NCBI GenBank assembly: GCA_030656015.1
Contig: JAUSNX010000012.1
Location: 144,670 to 208,669, forward strand
Length of the DNA: 64,000 nt
Source of the DNA: Methanobacteriaceae archaeon
GTDB lineage: Archaea; Methanobacteriota; Methanobacteria; Methanobacteriales; Methanobacteriaceae
Reading direction: 5' to 3'
The position numbers and the translations under genes were made by a program. Positions 36,175-45,943 of this stretch are shown here, in pieces; the first letter of the stretch is position 1; every line of letters begins with the position of its first letter. Below the pieces are notes generated by a model that saw only the letters and a program-made list of their open reading frames with translations, made no database searches and had not been told where the DNA came from.

Positions 36175-37770
36175 TTGGACAAGAAAAAGATTATAAAACT
36201 GGCTAAGAAAGATTTTGAAAAGGCATGGATGGAAAGTGGAAAACTATTAAAAGCCCCACACCATGACCAGCAGCACCCCCGGTTACGCTTCAATACCGGA
36301 AAATCACATGTTTTATACGACACCATATGGCAAATAAGACAGGCCTACCTACAACTAGGTTTTCAGGAAACTATAAACCCTCTTTTTGTGGAAGAAGAAC
36401 ATGTTTACAAGCAGTTTGGGCCAGAAGCCCCCGCAGTTCTTGACCGCTGTTTCTACTTGGCAGGTCTTCCAAGACCAGACATTGGTTTGGGAATGGATAA
36501 AATAGAAAAAATTGAAAAACTGGGTGTGGAAGTTAATGAAGATCGTTTAAAAGACCTTCAAGATGTTTTTAGAGGTTATAAAAAGGGAGATGTGGAAGGA
36601 GACGACTTAGTACATGAAGTTTCTATCTCTCTGGAAGTAAAAGACCATATTGGCCTGCGGGTTCTGGAGAAGGTATTCCCAGAGATACATGAGTTACAGC
36701 CCATATCCAGTCGAACTACTCTGAGATCCCATATGACATCGGGATGGTTTATATCATTACAAAATGCCCATAATCATTCTAAATTACCCCTTAAACTATT
36801 TTCTATTGATAGATGTTTTAGAAGAGAACAACGCGAAGATTCAAGTCACTTGATGACTTATCATTCAGCTTCCTGCGTAGTAGTGGATGAAGAAGTTTCC
36901 CTAGATGTGGGTAAGGCCATTTCTGAAAGTTTACTGGAATATTTTGGTTTTTCCAAGTTTAAGTTCCTTCCGGATGAGAAAAAATCCAAATATTACATTC
37001 CTGAAACCCAAACTGAGGTTTATGGATACCACCCCAAGCTAAAAGAATGGATAGAAATTGCCACCTTCGGATTGTATTCCCCTATTGCCCTTTCCAAATA
37101 TGGTATTGATGAAGAGGTCATGAACCTGGGAGTAGGTGCTGAAAGAATGGCCATGGTCCTGAATCAGGCCAATGACATTAGGGAAATGGTTTATCCCCAA
37201 ATATATGGTAAATGGGAACTCAGTGATCGTGATTTGGCCACCATGCTGCGTATAAATTATTATCCGGTCACTGAAGAAGGTAAGGTCCTCATGGAAAACA
37301 TAATTTCTGTCTGGAGTGAAAATGCATCGGCAGAATCACCCTGCGAGTTTACCATATTCTCTGGAGAATTTTTAGGCAAAAATATTACTTTAAAAGCCGT
37401 AGAAGAAGAATCCAACACCCGACTTTTAGGGCCTGCCGCTAAAAATCAGGTTTACATTTATCAAGGCAATATTGTAGGCGTTCCAGTAGAAGGAAAATTA
37501 GATGATCCTCTGATAAAAGAGGCCATGAGTAAGGGAATTCCAATTAATACCAGTTACTTAGAGGCTCTTGCTGCTCAAGCCGCCTACAAAGTAGAAGAAA
37601 TGGTAGTTAGTGGAATGGATGAAATTAAAATTAGAAGCACCATTGCCCGCTCACTTTCTGACATAAACCTACAGCTAGATAATGTGGCCTTGAATTATAT
37701 TACTGGGAATAATAAAGAAATTGATATTAGGGGCCCTATATTTTCTACGTTGGTTTGTAGAATGGATTAA
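36175..37770 (+). CDS. sepS: O-phosphoseryl-tRNA(Cys) synthetase SepRS
   Basis: A 531-residue class II synthetase that charges tRNA(Cys) with phosphoserine, the first step of the two-step archaeal route to Cys-tRNA and cysteine in methanogens lacking CysRS. Motif 2 lies in [20 protein letters not shown] followed by TYHSASCVV. Motif 3 is [24 protein letters not shown] is the phosphoserine-pocket region. The start is a TTG at 36175 with GGGGG about eight bases upstream; no ATG is near. SepCysS is not in the window. Its last four bases overlap the end of the convergent 310-residue gene. Confidence 0.95.
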   Translation: MDKKKIIKLAKKDFEKAWMESGKLLKAPHHDQQHPRLRFNTGKSHVLYDTIWQIRQAYLQLGFQETINPLFVEEEHVYKQFGPEAPAVLDRCFYLAGLPRPDIGLGMDKIEKIEKLGVEVNEDRLKDLQDVFRGYKKGDVEGDDLVHEVSISLEVKDHIGLRVLEKVFPEIHELQPISSRTTLRSHMTSGWFISLQNAHNHSKLPLKLFSIDRCFRREQREDSSHLMTYHSASCVVVDEEVSLDVGKAISESLLEYFGFSKFKFLPDEKKSKYYIPETQTEVYGYHPKLKEWIEIATFGLYSPIALSKYGIDEEVMNLGVGAERMAMVLNQANDIREMVYPQIYGKWELSDRDLATMLRINYYPVTEEGKVLMENIISVWSENASAESPCEFTIFSGEFLGKNITLKAVEEESNTRLLGPAAKNQVYIYQGNIVGVPVEGKLDDPLIKEAMSKGIPINTSYLEALAAQAAYKVEEMVVSGMDEIKIRSTIARSLSDINLQLDNVALNYITGNNKEIDIRGPIFSTLVCRMD

Positions 37771-38699
37771 ATTTCCTTTTTATAAACTAGATGGCCACCA
37801 CATTCACAAGTATCCTCAAAATCATTGGCTGATTCATCAGATTCTAATTTATAATAACTGTTACATTTATCACAAACCAGATAACCAGCACCTTTTGTCT
37901 CAGATATTATGAAACCAGATTCATGAGCAAGATTAGGATCTGCCTTGTAAATAGTTATATCAGTTTTTAAGAGTTTAAAATAAGTTTTATACGCCCGGAC
38001 TATATCAAACTGATTAATTTCATCCCTACCGTAATTAATAGCACTGCAACCAGCTAAAAATAAAGTAAAAAACATTTCAGTGCCCGTAAAACCTCCCGGA
38101 CGACCTCCAAAGAATCCCGATCCGAATATTGTTTCACTTACAAAAAACATAGAATCAGTTAAATTTTTGTATAGTTCATCACTTTCGTTATCTTGCCATT
38201 TTAGTCCTTTGAGTTTTAAGAAGAATTCTTCGTCGATTTCTGGTATTTTTTTGATTTCGTCGAAGTTATCTAAAGCGAACATGATTTTTTCAGTTAGTCC
38301 ACTGAAATTTATGTTCAATAGATCTTCACGTTCAAGTTTCTCGCCAGAACACATATAATAAACCCGCTCCAAGAAAACATAAGTGGTATAAAAATGATCA
38401 AAGTGTATAATGTCCATTTTAGAGGGCATATAAAGTGTAGAATTGGTTAGAATATCGTGACCTAGCATTAATAATTTTATTTGTCTACCTTCTTCGCGAG
38501 AATATTTCGCACCAGATACATAAATCTTTTTCTTCAATTTAATAGCATTAATAAGCCTTTTATAGAAAGCCTCTTTTCCCAAATTTCTGATTTCAGAAAT
38601 AACCTCATTTAAACCAGCTATATCCAAATTTTCTAATTCAGTTAAATTTTTTTCCAACTTTTCAGCAAACCGAACTTCCGGCGGATCCGACCAACCCAT
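37767..38699 (-). CDS. Unknown cytosolic protein with C-terminal zinc ribbon; paralogue of the 239-residue protein
   Basis: A 310-residue protein with no signal peptide or clear membrane helix. Residues 118-250 align without large gaps to residues 110-237 of the protein at 40108-40827, sharing [11 protein letters not shown](D/E)(N/D)FD and AYKT(Y/L)FK(L/I)(L/I)KTDI. Its extra C-terminus has [14 protein letters not shown] and [10 protein letters not shown], a CxxC...CxC zinc ribbon of a kind I associate with Methanobacteriales hypothetical proteins. GAGGTAATC precedes the ATG. It follows the truncated surface-protein cassette by 46 bases on the same strand. By position it could be a partner or immunity protein, but no known immunity family is recognised. 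Confidence 0.8.
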   Translation of the reverse strand: MGWSDPPEVRFAEKLEKNLTELENLDIAGLNEVISEIRNLGKEAFYKRLINAIKLKKKIYVSGAKYSREEGRQIKLLMLGHDILTNSTLYMPSKMDIIHFDHFYTTYVFLERVYYMCSGEKLEREDLLNINFSGLTEKIMFALDNFDEIKKIPEIDEEFFLKLKGLKWQDNESDELYKNLTDSMFFVSETIFGSGFFGGRPGGFTGTEMFFTLFLAGCSAINYGRDEINQFDIVRAYKTYFKLLKTDITIYKADPNLAHESGFIISETKGAGYLVCDKCNSYYKLESDESANDFEDTCECGGHLVYKKEI

Positions 38700-38745
38700 A
38701 AAGATTACCTCATAAATTAATTATAATTAAACATTTATTATTATA

Positions 38746-40044
38746 TTAACCAAAAGGTCTTGGATCTGTAAGACCCAATATATCATCTTGCTTATCACCA
38801 TGATATGGATTAAAAATATTTATTATATTTTCAATTTTCCCAAGAGGATCATTAGCAAATTCTGCTAAATTTATCCCACTGAAAACCACATCTATTACCA
38901 TTCCCATTGAGGATTCTATTGATGGAGCAAAATCAGGGGCAATCTTAGACACTATCTTATTTAATCCATTTTTCAAAACCCATTTAACAACTGTTGAACC
39001 AACATTAGGGTTTAAACCATCCAATATCGCTGAAAATGAATTAAAAGAATCTTCAGAACCTGTTAATTTAAATATATTCTTAACATTTGGTTTTAAAACT
39101 TTTTCCGCAAAGTATCTTGTTGAACCACCGAAATATCTCATTGTATTCCATAAAGTTCTCAAACCGTTTAATATTGCTGTTCCCCATTCTGGCTTTTTAA
39201 TTGCAACAGCAGCAATTATAATTCCTGCTGCTAAAGCCATATAAACCCAGTTAGGTATCTCGCCATTTTCAACTTTATCATCTTCTGATCCTGGCGGTTG
39301 TAAAGTCCAATCCGGCATACTAGGAATTTGTGAATCTGATCCTCCTTGATCATCAGAGCCATCGTGATTATTAGAACCTACATATCCTACATAATCTCTT
39401 ATATACATCTGATCACGATAAAGCTGACCATTACCTTTGTTTATGCTGGGTTTAGGTTTTTGGTCATCACCACCGTCACTTCCACCACCATTTCCGCCCC
39501 CTTTACCTCCATTACCAGATCCACCTGCACCTCCGGATCCTCCACCATTACCACCATTTCCTCCATTGCCTGATCCTCCATTTCCACTGCCACTACCAGA
39601 CCCACCATTTCCATTATCGATTGGTTTTAATCCATCAAATGCAGAGGAATTAATAACCGTTGGCGTAACACTACCCAGCACACTGGCACAAACCATAGAC
39701 CAAACCATATGATTATTAGAAATATTCAAACTATCAAAAACATCCACCACATGATTAAAACAACCAACCATACCAACCTGCAAAACCAAATCCAAACTAA
39801 TCGTATCATTAACTAATAACAAACCAGCAGACCAAACACCACTGGCCACATCATAAACACCTGGCCCTTGAGAAGATAATAACTTCAAACCTACGGGTAT
39901 TTTATAATTCAGCTTAGCATCACACGATTTAGGGCCCAGATTACTAAGACTAATAATCAAATGAACCGTATCACCAATACCTACACTACTAGCATTACCC
40001 GTGATACTCACGGCCAAATCCGTGGCCTCACTAGTTGTATTCAA
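38746..40044 (-). CDS. 5'-truncated surface-protein copy: orphan C-terminal cassette
   Basis: A 432-codon frame beginning inside a DUF11-like repeat. Residues 6-89 match the last such repeat of the giant protein upstream with about six differences in 84. Then it diverges: a Gly-rich linker (144-193), IRDYVG and PDWTLQP motifs, one membrane helix (266-283) and a 150-residue C-terminal region not shared with the giant protein. It has no signal peptide of its own. The only start in frame is TTG with no ribosome site. An upstream 14-codon frame ends in TGA overlapping that TTG. It could be a silent cassette, a coupled gene or a degrading duplicate. Confidence 0.65.
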   Translation of the reverse strand: MNTTSEATDLAVSITGNASSVGIGDTVHLIISLSNLGPKSCDAKLNYKIPVGLKLLSSQGPGVYDVASGVWSAGLLLVNDTISLDLVLQVGMVGCFNHVVDVFDSLNISNNHMVWSMVCASVLGSVTPTVINSSAFDGLKPIDNGNGGSGSGSGNGGSGNGGNGGNGGGSGGAGGSGNGGKGGGNGGGSDGGDDQKPKPSINKGNGQLYRDQMYIRDYVGYVGSNNHDGSDDQGGSDSQIPSMPDWTLQPPGSEDDKVENGEIPNWVYMALAAGIIIAAVAIKKPEWGTAILNGLRTLWNTMRYFGGSTRYFAEKVLKPNVKNIFKLTGSEDSFNSFSAILDGLNPNVGSTVVKWVLKNGLNKIVSKIAPDFAPSIESSMGMVIDVVFSGINLAEFANDPLGKIENIINIFNPYHGDKQDDILGLTDPRPFG

Positions 40045-40073
40045 AGCATTAACACTAATATCATAAGCACAGG
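39778..40073 (-). repeat. Shared ~300 bp block, copy 1 (in the cassette)
   Basis: Nearly identical at DNA level to 41738-42034 in the giant surface-protein gene, covering the last DUF11-like repeat. Similarity stops sharply after the LDLVLQ codons. The block is long enough to support homologous recombination between the two genes. Confidence 0.85.
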
Positions 40074-40085
40074 AAATTTAGGCAT
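40041..40085 (-). CDS. 14-codon upstream frame overlapping the cassette start
   Basis: ATG at 40085 follows TAAGGATTAA, a good ribosome site, and reads MPKFPVLMILVLML to a TGA at 40043-40041, overlapping the TTG (40044-40042) of the cassette by two bases. It aligns at DNA level with the SPVLYDIS coding region of the giant gene, but one T is missing (CTTATGAT versus CTTTATGAT), which shifts the frame. It may serve termination-reinitiation, or it may simply be frameshifted remnant coding sequence. Confidence 0.35.
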   Translation of the reverse strand: MPKFPVLMILVLML

Positions 40086-40107
40086 TTAATCCTTAGAAAT
40101 CTCGTGA

Positions 40108-40827
40108 CTAAATTAATTTAGATATGTCCGTTTTAATAATTTTAAATAATGTTTTATAAGCGATTAAAACGTCTTTAGTGATTATTTTTTGCCTATTCTC
40201 TTTTAGTGCACTGCATCCTGCTAAAAACAAAACTATCCATTCTTGTTTAGTTTTAAAGGAACTCTCTTTAAACCCATAATTTTCAAAAGCAAAAAGAGAT
40301 AAAATATTTTCTAGTTCGTTAAAAATTTTTTTAGTTTTTTTATTATCCCATTTAACTTCTCTAAGTTCTTGGAAAAACTCGGGTGTGACTTTAAATGTTT
40401 CTTTTGTAGTATCAAAATCTTCTAAAGCAAAAACAATTCTTTCAGCGAGATCACTGACAAACAATCTACGAACATCATCAGGACCCAGTTGTCTTTCTAA
40501 ATTCATGGAATAAATCCATTCCAAAAAGGGTAAAAAGAAAATAAACGTATTGTAATCGATCAGATCAGATAAAAAACTAATCGGAATATTTTTCAAATTC
40601 GCAACACCAAGTACCAACAGTTCACTTTCACAAGCAATTTCATGAGTAAACTCACTATCCAAAGGCACAGGCTCCTCCCAATTACTATAAACATCGAATA
40701 AATTAATATAATAACCAGAATCAAGCAGAAAATTCAAATCATGCATAAAACCGTCAATTAAGCTAGAATTATACTTCTTTTCTAGTTTTTTTAAAGCATA
40801 TTCCCCAAAATCATTACGAGAAGGCAT
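40108..40827 (-). CDS. Unknown cytosolic protein, paralogue of the 310-residue protein, downstream of the giant surface gene
   Basis: A 239-residue protein without a signal peptide or membrane helix. Residues 110-237 align with 118-250 of the 310-residue protein. The zinc ribbon found there is absent and the protein stops right after IIKTDISKLI. The N-terminal 100 residues differ between the two, which would fit a variable recognition part and a common scaffold. AGGTGATAT gives a strong ribosome site. It starts 34 bases after the stop of the giant surface protein, so the two are very likely co-transcribed. The function is unknown; a partner or immunity-like role is inference from gene order. 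Confidence 0.75.
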   Translation of the reverse strand: MPSRNDFGEYALKKLEKKYNSSLIDGFMHDLNFLLDSGYYINLFDVYSNWEEPVPLDSEFTHEIACESELLVLGVANLKNIPISFLSDLIDYNTFIFFLPFLEWIYSMNLERQLGPDDVRRLFVSDLAERIVFALEDFDTTKETFKVTPEFFQELREVKWDNKKTKKIFNELENILSLFAFENYGFKESSFKTKQEWIVLFLAGCSALKENRQKIITKDVLIAYKTLFKIIKTDISKLI

Positions 40828-40861
40828 AAAATATCACCTATAATACTATTTTTTTAAGAAT

Positions 40862-43800
40862 TCATTTAAGTTTCTGGGCCACCTCGATTAATGTTAATTG
40901 ATCCAAAGATTCTATTACTGGAGCAATATAAGGTTCTAAAGCCGGAACCATTACTGCTAAATTTCTTAAGCCAAGACTGATGATATTCATTGGCCCAATA
41001 CCAGTAATTGGAGTAAATAACATTTCCTGAAGATTTGGTGTAATAAAATTTCCATATTTAATAAAAACAGGAGTCATTGCATTTATAATGAACTCTTTAA
41101 TGGAATTACCCAAATATGATGAATATATCCATAATGAAGCCAATGCTTCAAGAATTCCTAGTTTTATTGTTTGTATATATTCACTAGCGGCAGTTCCTGC
41201 AGGAGTAATTGTTAAAACACAGCCAATAATGGCTCCTCCTAAAATAAGAGCCCATGCCCAATCTGGTACATCAACATGAGATGCTTCTGTATCATTATCA
41301 TCATTAAAGGGATCTAGTGTCCAGTCTGCTATTTTAGCATCTTTTACTCCACCAGTAATATCACGTACGCTGGCAATATCTCTGGGTAATTGATCATTTG
41401 ATGGTGTTGGTTTAGGCGGATCTTTAGGCTTAGGAGTAGGCTGAGGCTGAGGCTCCTTATCTGGCTTAGGTGTAGGAGTAGGCTGAGGTTGAGGAGTAGG
41501 AGTCGGATCTGGCAAATGAGGCCATTTATATTCATGGCTAGGTGTCTGATAAGTCGGAGATTTAACATCAAAACTAAAACTGGCCTTATTATTCCCACCA
41601 TTAGAATCACTCATGGCCGCAGTGGACTTCCATTTACCATTAAAAACCTTAACAATCGGCTTCGCAGCATGTGCATGTGTACTGGTTAAATCACCATAAA
41701 CACTCACTATATTCACAAAATAACCAATATTAGTGGCCTGTAACACCAAATCCAAACTAATCGTATCATTAACTAATAACAAACCAGCATTCCACACACC
41801 ACTAACCTCATCATAGGCCCCCGGTCCTTGAGAAGATAGTAACTTCAAACCCACCGGAATCTTATAATTCAACTTAGCATCACACGCTTTAGGGCCCAGA
41901 TTACTAAGACTAATAACCAAATGAACTGTATCACCAATGCCTACACTACTAGCATTACCTGTGATACTCACGGCCAAATCCGTGGCCTCATCTGTCACAT
42001 TCAAAGGATTAAAACTAATATCATAAAGCACTGGTGATTCGGTATTATTAAACCGCTCTAAATTAACTTCTACTTGTAGATACCTGCCAGGAGGTGTCAT
42101 CTTTATTGACAGGCCATTACCAGCATCTTCCCAGTTGGACCAGTTAATTTGATCATTGGAACTTCTCACATGAACCGAAACCTTAGTTCCCACTGGTTCC
42201 CAACTGTTCCAGGAAATATTATCCCAACCAGTACTACTACCATAATCATGAACCACACTCCAGGCCCCAGATTCATACTTATCCGGTGATTTAACAGTGA
42301 AATAACCTAAGGCATTATGATTAGTAGATACCAATCTTTTAGAAAGCTCAATACCATTTATACTGGTATCAAAACGGTGAATATACTCCCCATCCAAATC
42401 CATAACCCACAACTTACCATAACTATCAAAACACAGACTCAAAGGAGAAATCGATGAGATAAAATTGGATTTAAGAGTTCCATTATGTGAATAAACTCCA
42501 AAGCTTGTTCTTTTACCATAAACCCAGTGTTTGTAATATTCTGCCATCCAAAGGTCGCCATTCTCATCTAAAACCATTGATGCAGTATGCATACGTGCAG
42601 GTCGAAGTTGTGTCCAGTCCAAAGTATTATTTTCAATATTAATCCGTGAAAAACGACTATCTGGCCATAAAAAGTGAGGATGGACACCATAAGTAAATAT
42701 ATGATCATCACCATCATAAGCTATGTTAAAAATATTATAATCTAAGTTAGTTACACTGATGGAACCAGTACTTGGATCCAAACGCATTAAATTACTTCCT
42801 CCAGACCATAAAATATTATTTTTATCAATTACCGCATAGCTTGGACTGTGACCATATGCCATGACATTGTAACTCTTCAAAAACTCCCCACTGGAGCCAT
42901 TAATATACATTAAAGTTTGATTCTCACCAATACCCAACCAGACATTGTCTTTATTATCCAATACCAGAGAGGTCAGGCCAGTACCATAAGCAGCATAGCC
43001 CCCACTATATGATCCGGGATGAAATACTCCCTCTTTACCAGGAATTATAATTGTCTCCAACGTTACACATTCATCAGATCCCCAGTTTAAAACCTCATCA
43101 GGAGTTATAATACCATTTTTATCCACATCATGACAGGTTTGAATAATACCGTCATGATTTCGATCATCATAAACCCCATTTTCATACAAACCAATTTTAA
43201 TTAAAGAACCTGTTACCCTGTTGGCAGCCCAACAATTACCCTGACTATCCACTGCGATACGTACTGGTTCTGCATTAGATGCAGGATTAGTCTTATAACG
43301 GGCCACTTCCTGACCCGTTTTCACATTAACTTTAGAAATAGTTCCTTCATTGCTGTTAGGTATCCAGATATAGTTACGAGCAGCATTAGATGAATTGGCC
43401 AACTTCAAGGAACCATCAGACCCATTAACATTATTAAAAGTACCCTTAGAGAAATCATCATCACTAGTATAATTAGTATCGGCCGCCCCTACATTTCCCA
43501 TACAGAGCAAGGCCAAAAACAAGACAATGAACAATATCAGCCATTTATTAGGCCTGATTTCATTGTCATTTTTATTTAGATAGGCTGCAAAGAACATGAA
43601 AAGAATGGCAATGGCAGAGAAATTAATAGGAACCCCAGTCTGCTGCATAGGAACTGAAGAACCTTTTCTAGTTTGAGAAGAAGAACTTGCATTTACCTGA
43701 GTAGAATTTTGATTCACTTCATGATGATTATTAATTGAACCATGATGACCTGGACTGGAAGGATCAGAAGTACTAGGAGTCTTATTACCACGTAATGGAA

Positions 43801-45928
43801 CCAAAGTCATAGTAAAGGATCCATTAGAAGGAATAGAAGTTATAGTCCAGGTGCCTCCTTTATAAGTACCACCCGAGGTTTTAGGAGTATAACCCTTTGG
43901 AATAGATGTTTTAATATTTATATTGAAAGCACCATCTGGCCCAATATTCCTCACTATCAAAGTAGGCTTACCATTTTTAAGAGAATAATCCAGCTTAATA
44001 TCTGAAAAAGGAACATAGAAGTTAATCGTGGCTGGTGGATTAGTCTTAGAGTCATATTCATTATGGGTTTCATTAGCAGAGTAAGTAATGTTTTTACTGG
44101 TTAGATTTTGAGTTATATTACCTATAACTTCCAGTATAGCAATCTCACCAGGAATTAAAGTATTAATAGTCCACACACTACCATTAAAAACACCAATGGT
44201 GGGAGTTACTGGTGTAAAACCAACTGGAATATTCGCAACTACAGTTATATTATGGGCAGAATCCGGGCCATTATTAGTAAGCACTGTAACCAGCTTAATA
44301 GTGTCTCCTAATTTAGGAACTGAATTATTTATGCCATTTATAATATTAATATCTGATTTTAATACCCGAACTGAGAGATCATAAAGTATAGGAGAAACAC
44401 TACCCTTAAATCTCTCCAGAGTTGTTTCCACTTCCAAATATCGACCATTAGGTGTTGATTTTAAATATTCAGCATTTATTGCCTCTTCCCAACTAGACCA
44501 ATTAACTTTATCATTAGAACTTCTAACACGTACATTCACACTAGTACCATTAGGAATATAAGCATTCCAGGATATAACACCCCATAAGGCATTATTTATG
44601 CCAGAATCATGAATTAAATCCCATGATCCATGATTAGTGGTGATGGTATTGGATAAGGCCCCTGTCATGTCACTATATCCATAATGGGTTCCTCCCACTA
44701 TTCTTTTGGATAATTCTACCCCATTGACAATGTTTCCCTCACCATCGGTTTGATTATTAGCGGGATTTATACGGTGAATATATTCATCATTGGTATCCAC
44801 TGCCCAGATTTTACCCATATTGTCCACAGAAACCCCACTGGGAGTTCTTCCCACAATAATAGTTGCCTTAAAAATACCATTATTAGAGTAACGGGTAACC
44901 GTTCCCTTAACATTATCTGCAGTCCAGATATCACCGTCATCAGAAACAGTTATCCCCTGAGCATAGGAAGCAGATTTTGTCCATAAAATAGTCCCATTTA
45001 AAACATTTATACAAGTTATGCGATAGTGATCCAGTCCTGAGACAAATAAATGATTGTTGCGATCCAGAGCCAGACCATATGATTTATGGGGAAGATTGAT
45101 TCGAGTGAAAGTATTATTGGAAGGATCCAATCTTAAAACATTATTACCTGTGTTTCCTGAAGACCAGAGAATTCCATTCTGATCTATTACTGCACCATAA
45201 GGCGTGTGGCCTACAGATGAAACATCAATTGTCTTTAAAATCTGACCATCTGAACCATTCAAGTAATAATATTTCATGGTCCCATAGGTTCCCACCCAGA
45301 GATTATTTTTGGAATCAATGGCCAGACCACGAGGCCCCGGATTATAATAATCATTTACATAGGAGCCATTATATTTGCCTGGAACAAAATTACCCTCACT
45401 TCCTGGAATTAAAATTACTTCCCATAATACACATTCGTCCGCGCCCCAGGGAAGAATCTCGGTGGAATTAATTACCCCATTACCATCCACATCACGGCAG
45501 GTATCTGCCACCCCATTATGGTTACGATCGATCCACTGGCCACTTTCTAAAAGCCCAATTTTAACCACAGTACCTATGTTCCTGTTTCCCACCCAACAGT
45601 TACCATCCAGATCCACGGTGGTTCTGGAAGGATTGGAATAAGTAAGGTTACTGGTTTTATACCGGGCCACTTCCATACCAGTGATAGTATTTATTTTAGA
45701 AACCGTTCCTTCATTACTATTAGGGACCCAGATAAAAGGATTCACCGAACTAGAACTATTAGAAAGCTGCAGCTGGTTATGAGTACTGTTATACTCTAAT
45801 CCAGTCAAATCCCCTTTATCAAAATCAGAATCATTGGTATAATTAGTATCTGGGCCAGCAGCAAATACACAGCCCATATTTAAAACCACAAATATTGATA
45901 TTAATAGCAAAATATTATAAATTTTCAA
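40862..45928 (-). CDS. Giant surface protein: tandem duplicate fused in frame, propeller and DUF11-like repeats, variable C-terminal tip
   Basis: About 1688 residues from a TTG at 45928 with GGTGGGG five bases upstream (an in-frame GTG at 45943 precedes that site). Residues 1-24 are a signal peptide. Two homologous halves follow, each with a beta-propeller (repeats like PNSNEGT(V/I)SK and DGNCWVGNR), an RVRSSND...NWSSWE module and DUF11-like repeats. Between the halves lie the anchor-like VPMQQTGVPINFSAIAILF (about 759) and a second signal-like segment ending NVGAADTNYTS (about 816). After a Pro-rich linker (1473-1509) come IRDIT-like and DWTLDP motifs, a membrane helix (about 1557-1575) and a 110-residue hydrophobic tip. 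It is secreted and N-glycosylation-rich. Confidence 0.85.
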   Translation of the reverse strand: MKIYNILLLISIFVVLNMGCVFAAGPDTNYTNDSDFDKGDLTGLEYNSTHNQLQLSNSSSSVNPFIWVPNSNEGTVSKINTITGMEVARYKTSNLTYSNPSRTTVDLDGNCWVGNRNIGTVVKIGLLESGQWIDRNHNGVADTCRDVDGNGVINSTEILPWGADECVLWEVILIPGSEGNFVPGKYNGSYVNDYYNPGPRGLAIDSKNNLWVGTYGTMKYYYLNGSDGQILKTIDVSSVGHTPYGAVIDQNGILWSSGNTGNNVLRLDPSNNTFTRINLPHKSYGLALDRNNHLFVSGLDHYRITCINVLNGTILWTKSASYAQGITVSDDGDIWTADNVKGTVTRYSNNGIFKATIIVGRTPSGVSVDNMGKIWAVDTNDEYIHRINPANNQTDGEGNIVNGVELSKRIVGGTHYGYSDMTGALSNTITTNHGSWDLIHDSGINNALWGVISWNAYIPNGTSVNVRVRSSNDKVNWSSWEEAINAEYLKSTPNGRYLEVETTLERFKGSVSPILYDLSVRVLKSDINIINGINNSVPKLGDTIKLVTVLTNNGPDSAHNITVVANIPVGFTPVTPTIGVFNGSVWTINTLIPGEIAILEVIGNITQNLTSKNITYSANETHNEYDSKTNPPATINFYVPFSDIKLDYSLKNGKPTLIVRNIGPDGAFNINIKTSIPKGYTPKTSGGTYKGGTWTITSIPSNGSFTMTLVPLRGNKTPSTSDPSSPGHHGSINNHHEVNQNSTQVNASSSSQTRKGSSVPMQQTGVPINFSAIAILFMFFAAYLNKNDNEIRPNKWLILFIVLFLALLCMGNVGAADTNYTSDDDFSKGTFNNVNGSDGSLKLANSSNAARNYIWIPNSNEGTISKVNVKTGQEVARYKTNPASNAEPVRIAVDSQGNCWAANRVTGSLIKIGLYENGVYDDRNHDGIIQTCHDVDKNGIITPDEVLNWGSDECVTLETIIIPGKEGVFHPGSYSGGYAAYGTGLTSLVLDNKDNVWLGIGENQTLMYINGSSGEFLKSYNVMAYGHSPSYAVIDKNNILWSGGSNLMRLDPSTGSISVTNLDYNIFNIAYDGDDHIFTYGVHPHFLWPDSRFSRINIENNTLDWTQLRPARMHTASMVLDENGDLWMAEYYKHWVYGKRTSFGVYSHNGTLKSNFISSISPLSLCFDSYGKLWVMDLDGEYIHRFDTSINGIELSKRLVSTNHNALGYFTVKSPDKYESGAWSVVHDYGSSTGWDNISWNSWEPVGTKVSVHVRSSNDQINWSNWEDAGNGLSIKMTPPGRYLQVEVNLERFNNTESPVLYDISFNPLNVTDEATDLAVSITGNASSVGIGDTVHLVISLSNLGPKACDAKLNYKIPVGLKLLSSQGPGAYDEVSGVWNAGLLLVNDTISLDLVLQATNIGYFVNIVSVYGDLTSTHAHAAKPIVKVFNGKWKSTAAMSDSNGGNNKASFSFDVKSPTYQTPSHEYKWPHLPDPTPTPQPQPTPTPKPDKEPQPQPTPKPKDPPKPTPSNDQLPRDIASVRDITGGVKDAKIADWTLDPFNDDNDTEASHVDVPDWAWALILGGAIIGCVLTITPAGTAASEYIQTIKLGILEALASLWIYSSYLGNSIKEFIINAMTPVFIKYGNFITPNLQEMLFTPITGIGPMNIISLGLRNLAVMVPALEPYIAPVIESLDQLTLIEVAQKLK
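41738..42034 (-). repeat. Shared ~300 bp block, copy 2 (in the giant gene)
   Basis: Partner of the block at 39778-40073. It encodes the DUF11-like repeat directly before the Pro-rich linker and the variable tip, so it is placed where recombination would swap tips. Confidence 0.85.
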
Positions 45929-45943
45929 GTATTCCCCACCCAC

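Noticed and set aside
39437..39712. Proline-rich frame on the plus strand
   Set aside because: It is the antisense of the Gly-rich linker of the cassette gene; GGN codons read as CCN on the other strand.
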